DNA of 64,000 nucleotides from Pollutiaquabacter sp046052345 (GCA_046052345.1 JBJOMN010000032.1:56285-120284), one strand, 5' to 3'; positions 8,039 to 17,821 are shown, numbered from the stretch's first letter. The notes: generated by a model not told the origin, from the sequence alone. Numbers and translations: made by a program.

Positions 8039-8073
8039 GGTTCCAGGTTCCAGGTTCCAAGATTCAAGTTCCC
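8039..8073. repeat. 7-bp tandem repeats after icd
   Basis: Three exact ggttcca units (8039-8059) are followed by agattca and agttccc, keeping period 7 for five units. The array starts six bases after the icd stop codon. Its unit sequence differs from the arrays at 4895 and 26661, but the period and the GTT core are shared. Confidence 0.75.
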
Positions 8074-8152
8074 GGGGCCGGTTCGAAGTCGTCGGTGTTT
8101 TCGCAGGCTGAAACTTAAGTCCGGCAAAGGGCTGTTTTTTACTCTCTTTTCC

Positions 8153-8160
8153 TACCTTTG
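8153..8160 (+). promoter_or_regulatory. -7 box (TACCTTTG) of the GH3 gene
   Basis: TACCTTTG, a full match to TAnnTTTG, ends only five bases before the ATG at 8166. Transcription starting at the usual distance would give an mRNA with almost no leader. Confidence 0.7.
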
Positions 8161-8165
8161 GTCGT

Positions 8166-9695
8166 ATGCCATTCCTCGGTGCACTGATCAAACAGGGGCT
8201 GCGACTGGGTTCGCGTGTCAGGCTGCGCGCTGCTTCTCCTGTACGACAGCAGAACAAGGAACTCAGCCGTCTTCTTTCCAAAGCCCAACATACCGCCTTC
8301 GGGAAAGAGTACGGTTTCTCGGACATTCTATCCGCAACGGATCCCGCAGCCGCTTTCAGAAGCAAAGTACCCTTCCATGACTACAATGCCATGCACGACC
8401 GCTGGTGGCACCGCTGTCTGAAGGAGGAAACGGACGTATGCTGGCCGGGCCACGTAAAATATTTCGCCCTTTCCTCCGGTACCTCCGAGTCCGCCAGCAA
8501 GCATATTCCTGTCACCAACGATATGGTGAAGGCGCTGAAAAAGGCAAGTATCCGCCAGATCCTCACCTTGTCCAAATACGACCTTCCTGCTGAATTCTTT
8601 GAGAAAGGGATATTGTGGCTGGGCGGCAGCACAGACCTGAAGAAGCATGGCGGATACTACGAAGGCGATGTCAGCGGAATTTCCGCCAGACGTGTACCGA
8701 TCTGGTTCCAGCGCTATTACAAACCGGGGAAGAAACTGCGGCGGGAAAAAGATTGGAACCAGAAACTGGAAGAGATCACCCGGCAGGCGAAGGACTGGGA
8801 TATCGGCATCATCACCGGCATTCCTTCCTGGGTGCAGTTGCTCTTCGAGAAGATCATGGAACGGTACGGTGTCGAATCCATCCATGACATCTGGCCGAAC
8901 CTCCGCATCTATGTGCATGGCGGAGTAGCCTTTGAACCTTACCGTAAGACGTTTGCCCGCTTCTTCAAATACCCGATCAATTACATCGAGGTCTACCCTG
9001 CCTCGGAAGGATTCATCGCCTTCCAGTCGGAGCCGGGGGTCCATCACATGAAGCTCCTGCTGAACAACGGCATTTATTACGAGTTCGTACCGTTCAACGA
9101 CGAAAATTTCAACGATAACGGAGAACTGAAACCCGGCGCTGCTGCATTGGATATCTCCGGCGTGAAAAAGGACGTCGAGTATGCCCTCCTGCTGAGCACA
9201 TGCGCCGGAGCATGGCGCTATCTCATCGGCGACACGATACGCTTCACCGATGTCGAGAAGTCGGAAATCCACATCACCGGCCGCACCAAGCACTTCCTGA
9301 GCCTGGTGGGCGAACATCTCTCCGTCGACAACATGAACCGGGCCGTTGAAAAGCTGGCGGAGGAGTTCGACGTGGAATTCCCCGAATATTGCGTGGCGGG
9401 CGTACCGGCTGAAGGCTCCTTCGCCCACGAATGGTATCTGGGCGTCAATCATCACTCCATTCCCGAGGAAAACGTGATGGCTAAACGGCTGGACGAACTG
9501 CTGAAGGAACTCAACGACGACTATGCCGTAGAGCGCATCTCAGCGCTCAAAGACCTTCGCCTGCGACTGGTCCCCGTGGAGCACTTCTATTCTTTCATGA
9601 CGGCGAACGGAAAACTCGGCGGGCAGAACAAGTTCCCGCGTGTGCTGAAGTCAAAACAGCTGGAGGACTGGAGGACGTTCCTTTCCAAGTCCTGA
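8166..9695 (+). CDS. GH3 superfamily acyl-acid-amido synthetase-like protein
   Basis: A 509-residue protein of the GH3 (auxin-responsive promoter) family, adenylate-forming enzymes of the ANL type. The ATP/phosphate loop is seen as FALSSGTSESASKHIPVT (about residues 102-119). The nucleotide region VYPASEGFIAFQ lies near residue 277 and WRYLIGDTIRFTD near 349, the last matching the conserved Y-x-x-GD-x-hinge motif. The C-terminal domain includes ITGRTKHFLSLVGEHLS. Plant GH3 enzymes join amino acids to acyl hormones through acyl-AMP. The bacterial substrate is unknown. A LysE-type exporter begins 20 bases downstream, suggesting export of the conjugate or control of amino acid levels. Confidence 0.9.
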   Translation: MPFLGALIKQGLRLGSRVRLRAASPVRQQNKELSRLLSKAQHTAFGKEYGFSDILSATDPAAAFRSKVPFHDYNAMHDRWWHRCLKEETDVCWPGHVKYFALSSGTSESASKHIPVTNDMVKALKKASIRQILTLSKYDLPAEFFEKGILWLGGSTDLKKHGGYYEGDVSGISARRVPIWFQRYYKPGKKLRREKDWNQKLEEITRQAKDWDIGIITGIPSWVQLLFEKIMERYGVESIHDIWPNLRIYVHGGVAFEPYRKTFARFFKYPINYIEVYPASEGFIAFQSEPGVHHMKLLLNNGIYYEFVPFNDENFNDNGELKPGAAALDISGVKKDVEYALLLSTCAGAWRYLIGDTIRFTDVEKSEIHITGRTKHFLSLVGEHLSVDNMNRAVEKLAEEFDVEFPEYCVAGVPAEGSFAHEWYLGVNHHSIPEENVMAKRLDELLKELNDDYAVERISALKDLRLRLVPVEHFYSFMTANGKLGGQNKFPRVLKSKQLEDWRTFLSKS

Positions 9696-9714
9696 CTTTG
9701 CCGAAAACTGCATC

Positions 9715-10329
9715 ATGGAACCCGTCTTCAGCGGTATCACCTTCGGATTGGCCCTGGCGCTGATGCTCGGTCCGGTTTTCTTCGCCTTGCTGCAAACCAG
9801 CATTCAGGAGGGTTTTCGTTCCGGAATCAGCCTTGCGCTGGGCGTGATCATCAGTGACATCATGCTCATCGCAGCCTGCTACATCTTCACCTCCCAGGTG
9901 GATTTCATGCATAGGCACGAGCAGGCAATGGGCATCATCGGCGGCACAGTGCTCAGCGCTTTCGGCGTCTTCCAGTTGCTGAAGAAGTCGAAGCCCGCAG
10001 AAATCCAGGACCGGAAAAATGCAGTGCATGCCAAATACCTGCTGAAGGGTTTTCTGCTCAACACCCTGAATCCGATGGTACTGCTATTCTGGCTGAGCGT
10101 CGTCGGTATCGTCGCGCTGCGACGTCATTATACCGACGCGGATGTCATCACCTTCTTCTGCAGCGTCGTCGTCACGGTTTTCTCCACCGACCTGCTCAAG
10201 TCGGCAGGTGCCGGCCGACTCAGGCGTATCCTGACCGAGAAGGTTATTCGCCGTATGAACGTGGTCACGGGACTCATCCTGATCGGTTTCGGCGCCGAAA
10301 TGGTGATACGGATGCTGTTTTTCCACTGA
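9715..10329 (+). CDS. LysE-family amino acid/metabolite exporter
   Basis: A 204-residue inner-membrane protein with about six hydrophobic helices. The N-terminal signature FGLALALMLGPVFFALLQTS and the NTLNPMVLLFWLSV segment at about residue 115 are typical of the LysE/RhtB fold. These exporters expel amino acids or small metabolites using the proton gradient. The gene follows the GH3 gene by 19 bases on the same strand and has no promoter of its own that I can see, so the two are probably one operon. Its cargo could be the amino acid or amide handled by the GH3 enzyme. Confidence 0.88.
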   Translation: MEPVFSGITFGLALALMLGPVFFALLQTSIQEGFRSGISLALGVIISDIMLIAACYIFTSQVDFMHRHEQAMGIIGGTVLSAFGVFQLLKKSKPAEIQDRKNAVHAKYLLKGFLLNTLNPMVLLFWLSVVGIVALRRHYTDADVITFFCSVVVTVFSTDLLKSAGAGRLRRILTEKVIRRMNVVTGLILIGFGAEMVIRMLFFH

Positions 10330-10349
10330 TGCACCCTGCCCCTGTTTTT

Positions 10350-10379
10350 TTGGAATTTCAAGGCAAAAGCCTACATTTG
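10350..10379 (+). promoter_or_regulatory. tRNA-Val(GAC) promoter, TTG-N19-TACATTTG
   Basis: TTG at 10350-10352, exactly 19 bases, then TACATTTG at 10372-10379. This is an exact match to the Bacteroidota housekeeping promoter. The tRNA begins 13 bases downstream of the box. Confidence 0.85.
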
Positions 10380-10391
10380 CACCTCGAATTT

Positions 10392-10466
10392 GGACGTTTA
10401 GCTCAGTTGGTTCAGAGCGCCACTTTGACAGAGTGGAGGTCATAGGTTCGAGCCCTATAACGTCCA
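10392..10466 (+). tRNA. tRNA-Val (anticodon GAC)
   Basis: A 75-base cloverleaf. The acceptor GGACGTT pairs with AACGTCC and the D arm is GCTC/GAGC. The anticodon stem CCACT/AGTGG carries loop TTGACAG (anticodon GAC), and the T arm ATAGG-TTCGAGC-CCTAT is intact. The discriminator is A, followed by CCC, so the CCA end is not encoded. Confidence 0.96.
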
Positions 10467-10500
10467 CCCCCGCGTTCCGTACCCTGTCGCCGGACGCAAT

Positions 10501-10552
10501 CGAAAAGGACTGTCGAACGATACTTCAGCGGCGTTCAGCAGTCCTTTTTCGT
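10501..10552 (+). terminator. Intrinsic terminator after tRNA-Val(GAC)
   Basis: CGAAAAGGACTG at 10501-10512 pairs with CAGTCCTTTTTCG at 10539-10551 (one extra T). The descending arm supplies a T-rich end. It lies between the tRNA and the DUF3822 gene. Confidence 0.7.
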
Positions 10553-10592
10553 TTCTTGTACTGCTCCCCGGAATTCGTAGTTTTACTCAGGC

Positions 10593-11480
10593 ATGCAGCA
10601 TTCCGCCCCTCTTTTGCGTCTCGAAAATCCCGCGGGGTTCGTCTCCATCGACGAATCGCTCTTGACGGGAAAAGCCGGCGTGTGCGACCTTTTCGTTGTG
10701 TTCTCGGGTCAATCCGCTTCTTTCGCCTTGCAGGAGCGCTCCTCGAAGCGGTTTCTCGCCGCCGAGACCTTGTTGGCCGGTGAAGAAGGCGGTGCGAACG
10801 GACCTTCATTCCTTCGCAAGTGTCTGAAAGAGAGCAAGGTTTTCCGGCTGAATGCCCATCGCAAGTCCACAGTCGCTGTGGACAATCCCCACTACACGCT
10901 GCTTCCTTCAGGGATGTTCCGTGATGGTGACGAGCAATCGCTGCTCCGCTTTTCCGTGAACCGTGACGACCTCATCGCCTCTTCCGTAAGTGTGGAAGGA
11001 TTCGATCTCCGGGTCGTTTTCGGAATGCCGCCCGAGGAAGAGTCCCTCCTTCATCAGTTACTGCCCGGTTGTTCCCTGGTGCCTGCCGTAGCGGCTGCCC
11101 TTGCGCATATCCGGCTGTCCCATGCCAACTCGAAGGCGCCTGTAATGCACCTGGTTGCTCATCCCGGACTGACATCGGTACTGGTGGTCGCCGGCAAAAA
11201 GCTGCAACTCGCGAATTCCTTCCGCGTATCCGGAACGGAAGAAACCGTCTACCACCTGCTGAACGTCTGTGAACAGCTGGAGCTTGATCGCCACGCGCTT
11301 GGTCTCGTACTATCGGGAACCGGACATGTCATCGATTCGCTGATGGAACGGTTGCCGGTATATTTCAGAGGGATCCGAATGGCCGAAACAAACGCTTTCC
11401 GGCAGCTCACCACCGGACTTGGAAGTATTCCCTCCGGCACATTACTGCCGGTACTAACCGTCAGCCTGTGCGAATCATAG
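10593..11480 (+). CDS. DUF3822 family protein
   Basis: A 295-residue soluble protein of a family largely confined to Bacteroidota and of unknown function. The C-terminal half (LVLSGTGHVIDSLMERL after a run of alternating strands) suggests an actin-like ATPase-type fold, but that is only an impression. Its stop overlaps the GTG start of rsmD by 13 bases, so translation is coupled. The DUF3822-rsmD-coaD order is common in the phylum and hints at a role near ribosome or rRNA maturation. The start is ATG at 10593, 41 bases after the terminator of the tRNA. Confidence 0.85.
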   Translation: MQHSAPLLRLENPAGFVSIDESLLTGKAGVCDLFVVFSGQSASFALQERSSKRFLAAETLLAGEEGGANGPSFLRKCLKESKVFRLNAHRKSTVAVDNPHYTLLPSGMFRDGDEQSLLRFSVNRDDLIASSVSVEGFDLRVVFGMPPEEESLLHQLLPGCSLVPAVAAALAHIRLSHANSKAPVMHLVAHPGLTSVLVVAGKKLQLANSFRVSGTEETVYHLLNVCEQLELDRHALGLVLSGTGHVIDSLMERLPVYFRGIRMAETNAFRQLTTGLGSIPSGTLLPVLTVSLCES

Positions 11481-12037
11481 CCGGCAGTCTCGGAGGACGT
11501 GTCCTCCACGCTCCTTCATCCCTTCCTGTGCGCCCGACCACCGATTACGCGAAGTCGGGGCTTTTCAACATCCTCAACAACCGTATTTCCTTCGAGGGCC
11601 TTCAGGTGCTGGACCTTTTCTGCGGCGCAGGAGGCATCACCTTCGAATTCGCATCACGGGGTGCCGCCGTAGTGGTTTCGGTGGACCGTTTTCCGGGATG
11701 CGTCCGTTTCGTCCGGCAGACCGCTCAGGAACTGGGGTTGAGATCGGTCCGCACCCTGAAGTCGGATGTCTTCAAGTTCATCGACCGCCCGGCCACCGAG
11801 ACGTTCGATGTGGTATTCGCCGATCCCCCGTTCGACATGGAGGGCCGCGAAGATCTCTCCGGGCTGGTGCTGCGTAACGGATGGTTGAAACCGGGCGGAC
11901 TTTTCATCCTCGAACATCCTTCCTCCGAGGACGCCGTTTACGAGAACGCCGGAATCGACAACCGGCGTTACGGGAACTGTTCCTTCGCCTTTTTTAAGCA
12001 TTCGCCCGAACAATCAGCTACATCCGTACTATCTTAG
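11468..12037 (+). CDS. rsmD: 16S rRNA (guanine(966)-N2)-methyltransferase RsmD
   Basis: A 189-residue SAM-dependent methyltransferase. MRIIAGSLGGRVL at the N terminus, the SAM-binding loop LDLFCGAGGITFEF near residue 48 and the catalytic DPPF motif (VVFADPPFDM) near residue 118 identify RsmD. It methylates the N2 of G966 in 16S rRNA of the 30S particle. The start is GTG at 11468, inside the end of the DUF3822 gene. Usual RsmD length. coaD follows after 19 bases. Confidence 0.94.
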   Translation: MRIIAGSLGGRVLHAPSSLPVRPTTDYAKSGLFNILNNRISFEGLQVLDLFCGAGGITFEFASRGAAVVVSVDRFPGCVRFVRQTAQELGLRSVRTLKSDVFKFIDRPATETFDVVFADPPFDMEGREDLSGLVLRNGWLKPGGLFILEHPSSEDAVYENAGIDNRRYGNCSFAFFKHSPEQSATSVLS

Positions 12038-12056
12038 CACCGCCCACACGAAAGTC

Positions 12057-12518
12057 ATGGAAAAGAAGATTGCGGTATTCCCCGGCTCCTTTGACCCTAT
12101 CACCAAAGGACACGAGTCCATCATCCTGCGCTGTCTGCCGCTGTTCGACGAGATCGTGGTTGGCATCGGATACAACTCCAACAAGCATTATTATTTCTCG
12201 CAGGAACGCAGGGAGCATTTCATCCGCAAGACCTTCGAAAGCCATCCGAATGTCTCCGTCCGACGGTATTCGGGACTGACCATCGACTTCTGCAAGGAGA
12301 TCGGTGCGAAATACATCATCCGCGGATTACGCACCTCGGCCGATTTCGAGTTCGAGCGGGCCATCGCTCAGATGAACCGCTCCATGAACGAGGGGATTGA
12401 GACCGTGTTTTTAGTATCCGACCCGTCGCTGACACATATCTCCTCCACGATCGTCCGGGACATCCTGCTCTACAACGGCGATGTGAGTGCTTTCGTTCCC
12501 TCTGCAGTCAGCGTCTAA
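12057..12518 (+). CDS. coaD: Phosphopantetheine adenylyltransferase
   Basis: A 153-residue enzyme that transfers AMP from ATP to 4'-phosphopantetheine, the fourth step of coenzyme A synthesis. The nucleotidyltransferase motif FPGSFDPITKGH at residues 8-19, YIIRGLRTSADFEFE near residue 86 and the SSTIVRDI motif near 129 are all present. Length is typical. Its last four bases overlap the end of the convergent Nudix gene. It is the last gene of the DUF3822-rsmD-coaD unit. Confidence 0.97.
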   Translation: MEKKIAVFPGSFDPITKGHESIILRCLPLFDEIVVGIGYNSNKHYYFSQERREHFIRKTFESHPNVSVRRYSGLTIDFCKEIGAKYIIRGLRTSADFEFERAIAQMNRSMNEGIETVFLVSDPSLTHISSTIVRDILLYNGDVSAFVPSAVSV

Positions 12519-13135
12519 AGCGCTTTTTCCAGGACCTCCCTCACGGACCGGTAGGTGTTTCCGAAAAACTCCGAACGGACTTGCTCCTCGGTCATCCACT
12601 CGGCCGCTTCAATGTCTTCGTCCTCCTGAGGCACCGGTTTGCGGACGTCCGTGGTGCCCATGGAATACCAATAGGTCTTTTTAAGTATCCTTTTTTTCTT
12701 TTCAGTATACGTATGGAAGGTGGTGTGGAGCAGCGGACCCAACTGCAATTCACCGATGCCGCATTCCTCCGACACCTCACGGACGGCAGCATCGCCGGGC
12801 GATTCGTCGGCATCGAGCTTACCTTTAGGCAGGTCCCATTTTCCGCGGCGGAAGATGACGAGGATCCGGTTATCGACATTCCTCACCACGCCTCCTGCAG
12901 CCACCGATAGCGTAAAGAGACTCACCCAGCGGCGCCATGCGTTGTCGGGGTCGTCGCAGACACATACGATCCCTTGCGCGGTGTTACCGGAAGAAAGCCC
13001 TTCCAAAAGCTGCTCCATCGAGACGGAGGATTCGGAGATTATCTCCGTTCCCGGACCGGCGGTAAACTTCGCAGCCTCGACGGGAGTCATGAAATCCAAG
13101 GGTGAATCATTCACATAGACACGATGGGTGCGCAT
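12515..13135 (-). CDS. Nudix hydrolase with an N-terminal extension
   Basis: A 206-residue protein. The Nudix box is complete: GKLDADESPGDAA then REVSEECGI, matching G-x5-E-x7-REUxEExGU, at about residues 120-142. The first 75 residues form an extra domain that I do not recognise. The Nudix core cleaves nucleoside diphosphate-linked compounds; the substrate is not predictable here. The gene is divergent from pyrE, with start codons about 65 bases apart. It overlaps the coaD end by four bases. Start ATG at 13135. Confidence 0.9.
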   Translation of the reverse strand: MRTHRVYVNDSPLDFMTPVEAAKFTAGPGTEIISESSVSMEQLLEGLSSGNTAQGIVCVCDDPDNAWRRWVSLFTLSVAAGGVVRNVDNRILVIFRRGKWDLPKGKLDADESPGDAAVREVSEECGIGELQLGPLLHTTFHTYTEKKKRILKKTYWYSMGTTDVRKPVPQEDEDIEAAEWMTEEQVRSEFFGNTYRSVREVLEKAL

Positions 13136-13187
13136 GGGAGCAAGATACGGAATCGGCAGGGCGGAGGGCGATGGGGACGTTTATTGT

Positions 13188-13195
13188 TACCTTTG
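13188..13195 (+). promoter_or_regulatory. -7 box (TACCTTTG) of pyrE
   Basis: TACCTTTG ends four bases before the pyrE ATG at 13200. The position decides the start: the upstream in-frame ATGs at 13128 and 13134 lie before the promoter. Confidence 0.7.
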
Positions 13196-13199
13196 CGGT

Positions 13200-13871
13200 A
13201 TGAAAAGCACGGATGATACTTCGCGGCGTATCGCTGACTACCTCCTGCAGGTGAAGGCAGTACGACTGCAACCTGAGAGTCCTTTCACGTGGGCATCCGG
13301 TTGGAAATCCCCCATCTATTGCGACAACCGCATCACGCTGTCCCATCCCTCCATACGCACCTTCATCCGGCAGGCGCTGGTGAAAGCGATCGAGGAAAAA
13401 TTCGGCCGTCCCGACCTCATCGCCGGTGTCGCAACAGCGGCCATCGCCCAGGGTGCATTGGTGGCGGAGGCCATGGGCCTGCCTTTTGTTTATGTACGTT
13501 CTTCCCCGAAGGACCACGGGCGACAGAACCTCATTGAAGGGGAAGTCCGTTCCGGACAGTCCGTAGTCGTCATTGAAGATCTGGTAAGCACCGGCATGAG
13601 TTCCCTGAAAGCCGTGAATGCCCTGCGCGAAGCCGGTTGTACGGTAAAAGGCATGATCGCGGTGTTTACGTACGGTTTCGGAACTGCGGCTGAAAATTTC
13701 CAAAAAGAGGAATGTCCGCTGGTCACACTGTGTGATTACTCCACACTGGTGGATACTGCCCTTCAAACCGGCGCTATCACACCGGATCAGCTGGACACTT
13801 TGAGTAAGTGGCGCGAACAGCCGGAAACCTGGGGAAGGGGTGATATTCTAACCAATGCCGAAACTAAATGA
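13200..13871 (+). CDS. pyrE: Orotate phosphoribosyltransferase
   Basis: A 223-residue enzyme that makes orotidine monophosphate from orotate and PRPP in pyrimidine synthesis. TWASGWKSPIYCDNR near residue 30 and the PRPP loop VVVIEDLVSTGMSSLKAV near residue 120 are diagnostic. The flexible loop SPKDHGRQN holds the catalytic lysine and histidine. I chose ATG at 13200 because the frame upstream of it contains the promoter box. The stop overlaps the next ATG by four bases (ATGA), so the SRPBCC gene is coupled. Confidence 0.96.
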   Translation: MKSTDDTSRRIADYLLQVKAVRLQPESPFTWASGWKSPIYCDNRITLSHPSIRTFIRQALVKAIEEKFGRPDLIAGVATAAIAQGALVAEAMGLPFVYVRSSPKDHGRQNLIEGEVRSGQSVVVIEDLVSTGMSSLKAVNALREAGCTVKGMIAVFTYGFGTAAENFQKEECPLVTLCDYSTLVDTALQTGAITPDQLDTLSKWREQPETWGRGDILTNAETK

Positions 13872-14266
13872 CAACACTCCGATCAGACCAGGTCACCGTG
13901 AACAGGACCGCTGCCGCGGTTTACGGTTTCTTATCCGACTTCAATCACTTCAAGGACCTGATGCCGGAGCAGGTGACGAACTGGAACTCAACGTCCGATG
14001 AATGTTCCTTCACCATTGCAGGAATGGCCACGCTGGGCATGAAGGTCACGGAGCGGAATCCGAACACGCTCATCCGTGCAGAGCGGCACGGTTCCGCGCC
14101 CTTTGATTTCACATTGAGCTGCCATATCGAAGACCGTCAGGAATCATGCGGCGTTCAACTGGTGTTTGAAGCGGACATGAACCCCATGCTGAAGATGATG
14201 GCGGAACGGCCGCTGACCAACTTCCTGAACATGCTCGTACAGCGGCTGCAGTCGCTGTCAATCTGA
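13868..14266 (+). CDS. SRPBCC family protein
   Basis: A 132-residue protein with the START/Bet v 1-like helix-grip fold. It begins with the typical strand and helix SDQVTVNRTAAAVYGFLSDF and ends in a long amphipathic helix (LTNFLNMLVQRLQSLSI). Such proteins enclose a hydrophobic ligand; none can be named here. It overlaps pyrE by four bases. The pyrE-SRPBCC pairing is frequent in Bacteroidota, but no biochemical link is known to me. Confidence 0.85.
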   Translation: MTTLRSDQVTVNRTAAAVYGFLSDFNHFKDLMPEQVTNWNSTSDECSFTIAGMATLGMKVTERNPNTLIRAERHGSAPFDFTLSCHIEDRQESCGVQLVFEADMNPMLKMMAERPLTNFLNMLVQRLQSLSI

Positions 14267-14328
14267 CGTTTGCACATCCCCTGTGGGGAGCGGCAGTCTT
14301 CTTTGGTGTACGAATTACAGGCTTGCTG

Positions 14329-15117
14329 TCAAAAAAGATACTTCACTTCTTTTGCGCCGAAGTTCTCGGTATGTCCTTCCTTGTTCTGGATCAGCAGGTG
14401 TCCGTCCTTGTTGACACCCATGACCATGCCTTCGAAGCGGCGATCGCCTTCCTGGAACCATTCCCATTTACCGTGGCGCAGCAGATGCCGGTGATAGGCC
14501 TCGCGTATTCCCTTTTCGCCGTTCCGTTTAAGTTCAAGGTACCTTCGCTCCAGACAGTTGCTTAGGGAGGCGAACAAGTCGTCCAACATATAGGCTTGCC
14601 CTGTCACCTGATGAAAAGAGACCGGATTCGGCAGGTCCTCCGGGAAGGAAGGCTGGTTGATGTTGATACCGATACCGACGATGGATTGCCGGACCTGGAA
14701 CTCGTAGATGGAGTTTTCAATCAGCAGTCCGCCAAGTTTTTTATTGGCGTAGTACAGATCGTTCGGCCATTTGATGCGGACCGTGTCCCCCAGGAAAGAG
14801 GCGGCGAAGTCCCCTAAGGCCACCGATACTGCCATGTTCAGCTGAAAGACACTGTAGGCATTGAGGAAGACAGGATAGAAGACATAAGATACCAGCAGAT
14901 TCAGTCCGGGAGCGCTGTGCCAGGGATTGTCCCGTTGCCCCCTTCCCGCCTCCTGATAATATGCGGTAACGGCCGCTCCTTCGGGCAGACGTACTTCCCG
15001 AAGCAACTCTGACAGGTAGGAGTTGGTGGAAGCCACCTCGCGCAAAGCTACGTGGTGCCGGCCTGTGAATAAGGTTGTTAACTCCTTTGACATATTGGTC
15101 GGGGCGGGGCCGTTCAC
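14329..15117 (-). CDS. birA: Biotin-[acetyl-CoA-carboxylase] ligase, regulator-domain-free type
   Basis: A 262-residue enzyme that attaches biotin to the carrier protein of acetyl-CoA carboxylase. The biotinyl-AMP loop EAGRGQRDNPWHS near residue 62 and the motif IKWPNDLYYANKKLGGLLIE near residue 118 are intact. There is no N-terminal helix-turn-helix, so it is a group I ligase and not a repressor. The ATG at 15117 is the longest start. A second ATG at 15093 (MSKELTTLF) is a possible true start. It is divergent from rsfS. Confidence 0.93.
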   Translation of the reverse strand: MNGPAPTNMSKELTTLFTGRHHVALREVASTNSYLSELLREVRLPEGAAVTAYYQEAGRGQRDNPWHSAPGLNLLVSYVFYPVFLNAYSVFQLNMAVSVALGDFAASFLGDTVRIKWPNDLYYANKKLGGLLIENSIYEFQVRQSIVGIGININQPSFPEDLPNPVSFHQVTGQAYMLDDLFASLSNCLERRYLELKRNGEKGIREAYHRHLLRHGKWEWFQEGDRRFEGMVMGVNKDGHLLIQNKEGHTENFGAKEVKYLF

Positions 15118-15192
15118 AGAGGCTACTTTTCAGTTACGAATACGATGATACATGCCGGCCTTTCCGGCAGGTGCGTACAGCAGACGAAATTG

Positions 15193-15609
15193 ATGGCCGC
15201 CAAAAAAACGACTTCCAAGGCAAAAGCTACAAAAAAAAGCGTTAAAAAAGCCGATAACACCGAGCTTCTTAAGGATGCGGTCATTGAAGGCATGCAGGAG
15301 AAGAAAGCAAAGGACATTGTCTGTGTCGATTTACGTGAAATAAAGAACGCAGTGGCTGATTTTTTCGTCATTTGCCACGCCGACTCCCGCACCCAGATCG
15401 ATGCCATTGCGCGCTCCATTGAAGAGACTGTCCACAAGGAACTAAAGGAGGATCCGATCCACATGGAGGGCAAATCGAATGCCGAGTGGATATTGATGGA
15501 TTACCTCACCGTGGTCGCCCACGTTTTCCTGCAGGAGAAACGGGAATTCTACGGACTGGAGCGGCTGTGGGCCGATGCGGAGATCACGCGGATAGCGGGT
15601 AACTATTAA
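15193..15609 (+). CDS. rsfS: Ribosomal silencing factor RsfS
   Basis: A 138-residue protein of the Iojap/RsfS family. It binds uL14 on the 50S subunit and blocks subunit joining in starvation. The core runs from about residue 27 (LKDAVIEGMQEKKAKDIVCV) to the conserved SNAEWILMDYLTVVAHVF near residue 103 and the LERLWADAE end. A lysine-rich tail of about 20 residues (AKKTTSKAKATKKSVKK) precedes it. ATG at 15193 is preferred over an upstream ATG at 15145, because the upstream extension is not conserved-looking. It comes just before ftsH. Confidence 0.93.
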   Translation: MAAKKTTSKAKATKKSVKKADNTELLKDAVIEGMQEKKAKDIVCVDLREIKNAVADFFVICHADSRTQIDAIARSIEETVHKELKEDPIHMEGKSNAEWILMDYLTVVAHVFLQEKREFYGLERLWADAEITRIAGNY

Positions 15610-15613
15610 TCCC

Positions 15614-15621
15614 TAACTTTG
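15614..15621 (+). promoter_or_regulatory. -7 box (TAACTTTG), probable ftsH promoter
   Basis: TAACTTTG fits TAnnTTTG and lies 78 bases before the ftsH ATG, directly after the rsfS stop. It implies an untranslated leader of roughly 70 bases, unlike the leaderless genes nearby. Confidence 0.5.
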
Positions 15622-15699
15622 TTTAACAGACGAGTTGTCAGTGTGTGCCGCCTTGGCACCATTATTGACCTTTCACGCTGAAAATCGAGTTACTATTCC

Positions 15700-17724
<2,025 letters not shown>

Positions 17725-17746
17725 CCTCATAATTAATACGATTCCT

Positions 17747-17773
17747 GAAGCCGGCCCTAGCGCCGGCTTTTTC
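17747..17773 (+). terminator. Intrinsic terminator after ftsH
   Basis: AAGCCGGC at 17748-17755 pairs exactly with GCCGGCTT at 17762-17769, followed by a run of T. Confidence 0.85.
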
Positions 17774-17799
17774 AATTCAGTACTGTCCCTCCGTTTGCT

Positions 17800-17807
17800 T
17801 ACCTTCG
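17800..17807 (+). promoter_or_regulatory. -7 box (TACCTTCG) of the LUD gene
   Basis: TACCTTCG deviates at one base from TAnnTTTG. It stands between the ftsH terminator and the ATG at 17822, which places transcription start about 7 bases before that ATG. Confidence 0.5.
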
Positions 17808-17821
17808 CGGTGAACCGGACC

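Noticed and set aside
6707..8365. A 552-codon open frame on the minus strand across icd
   Set aside because: It is the antisense shadow of icd, with unusual residue use and no domain. icd on the plus strand carries clear motifs.
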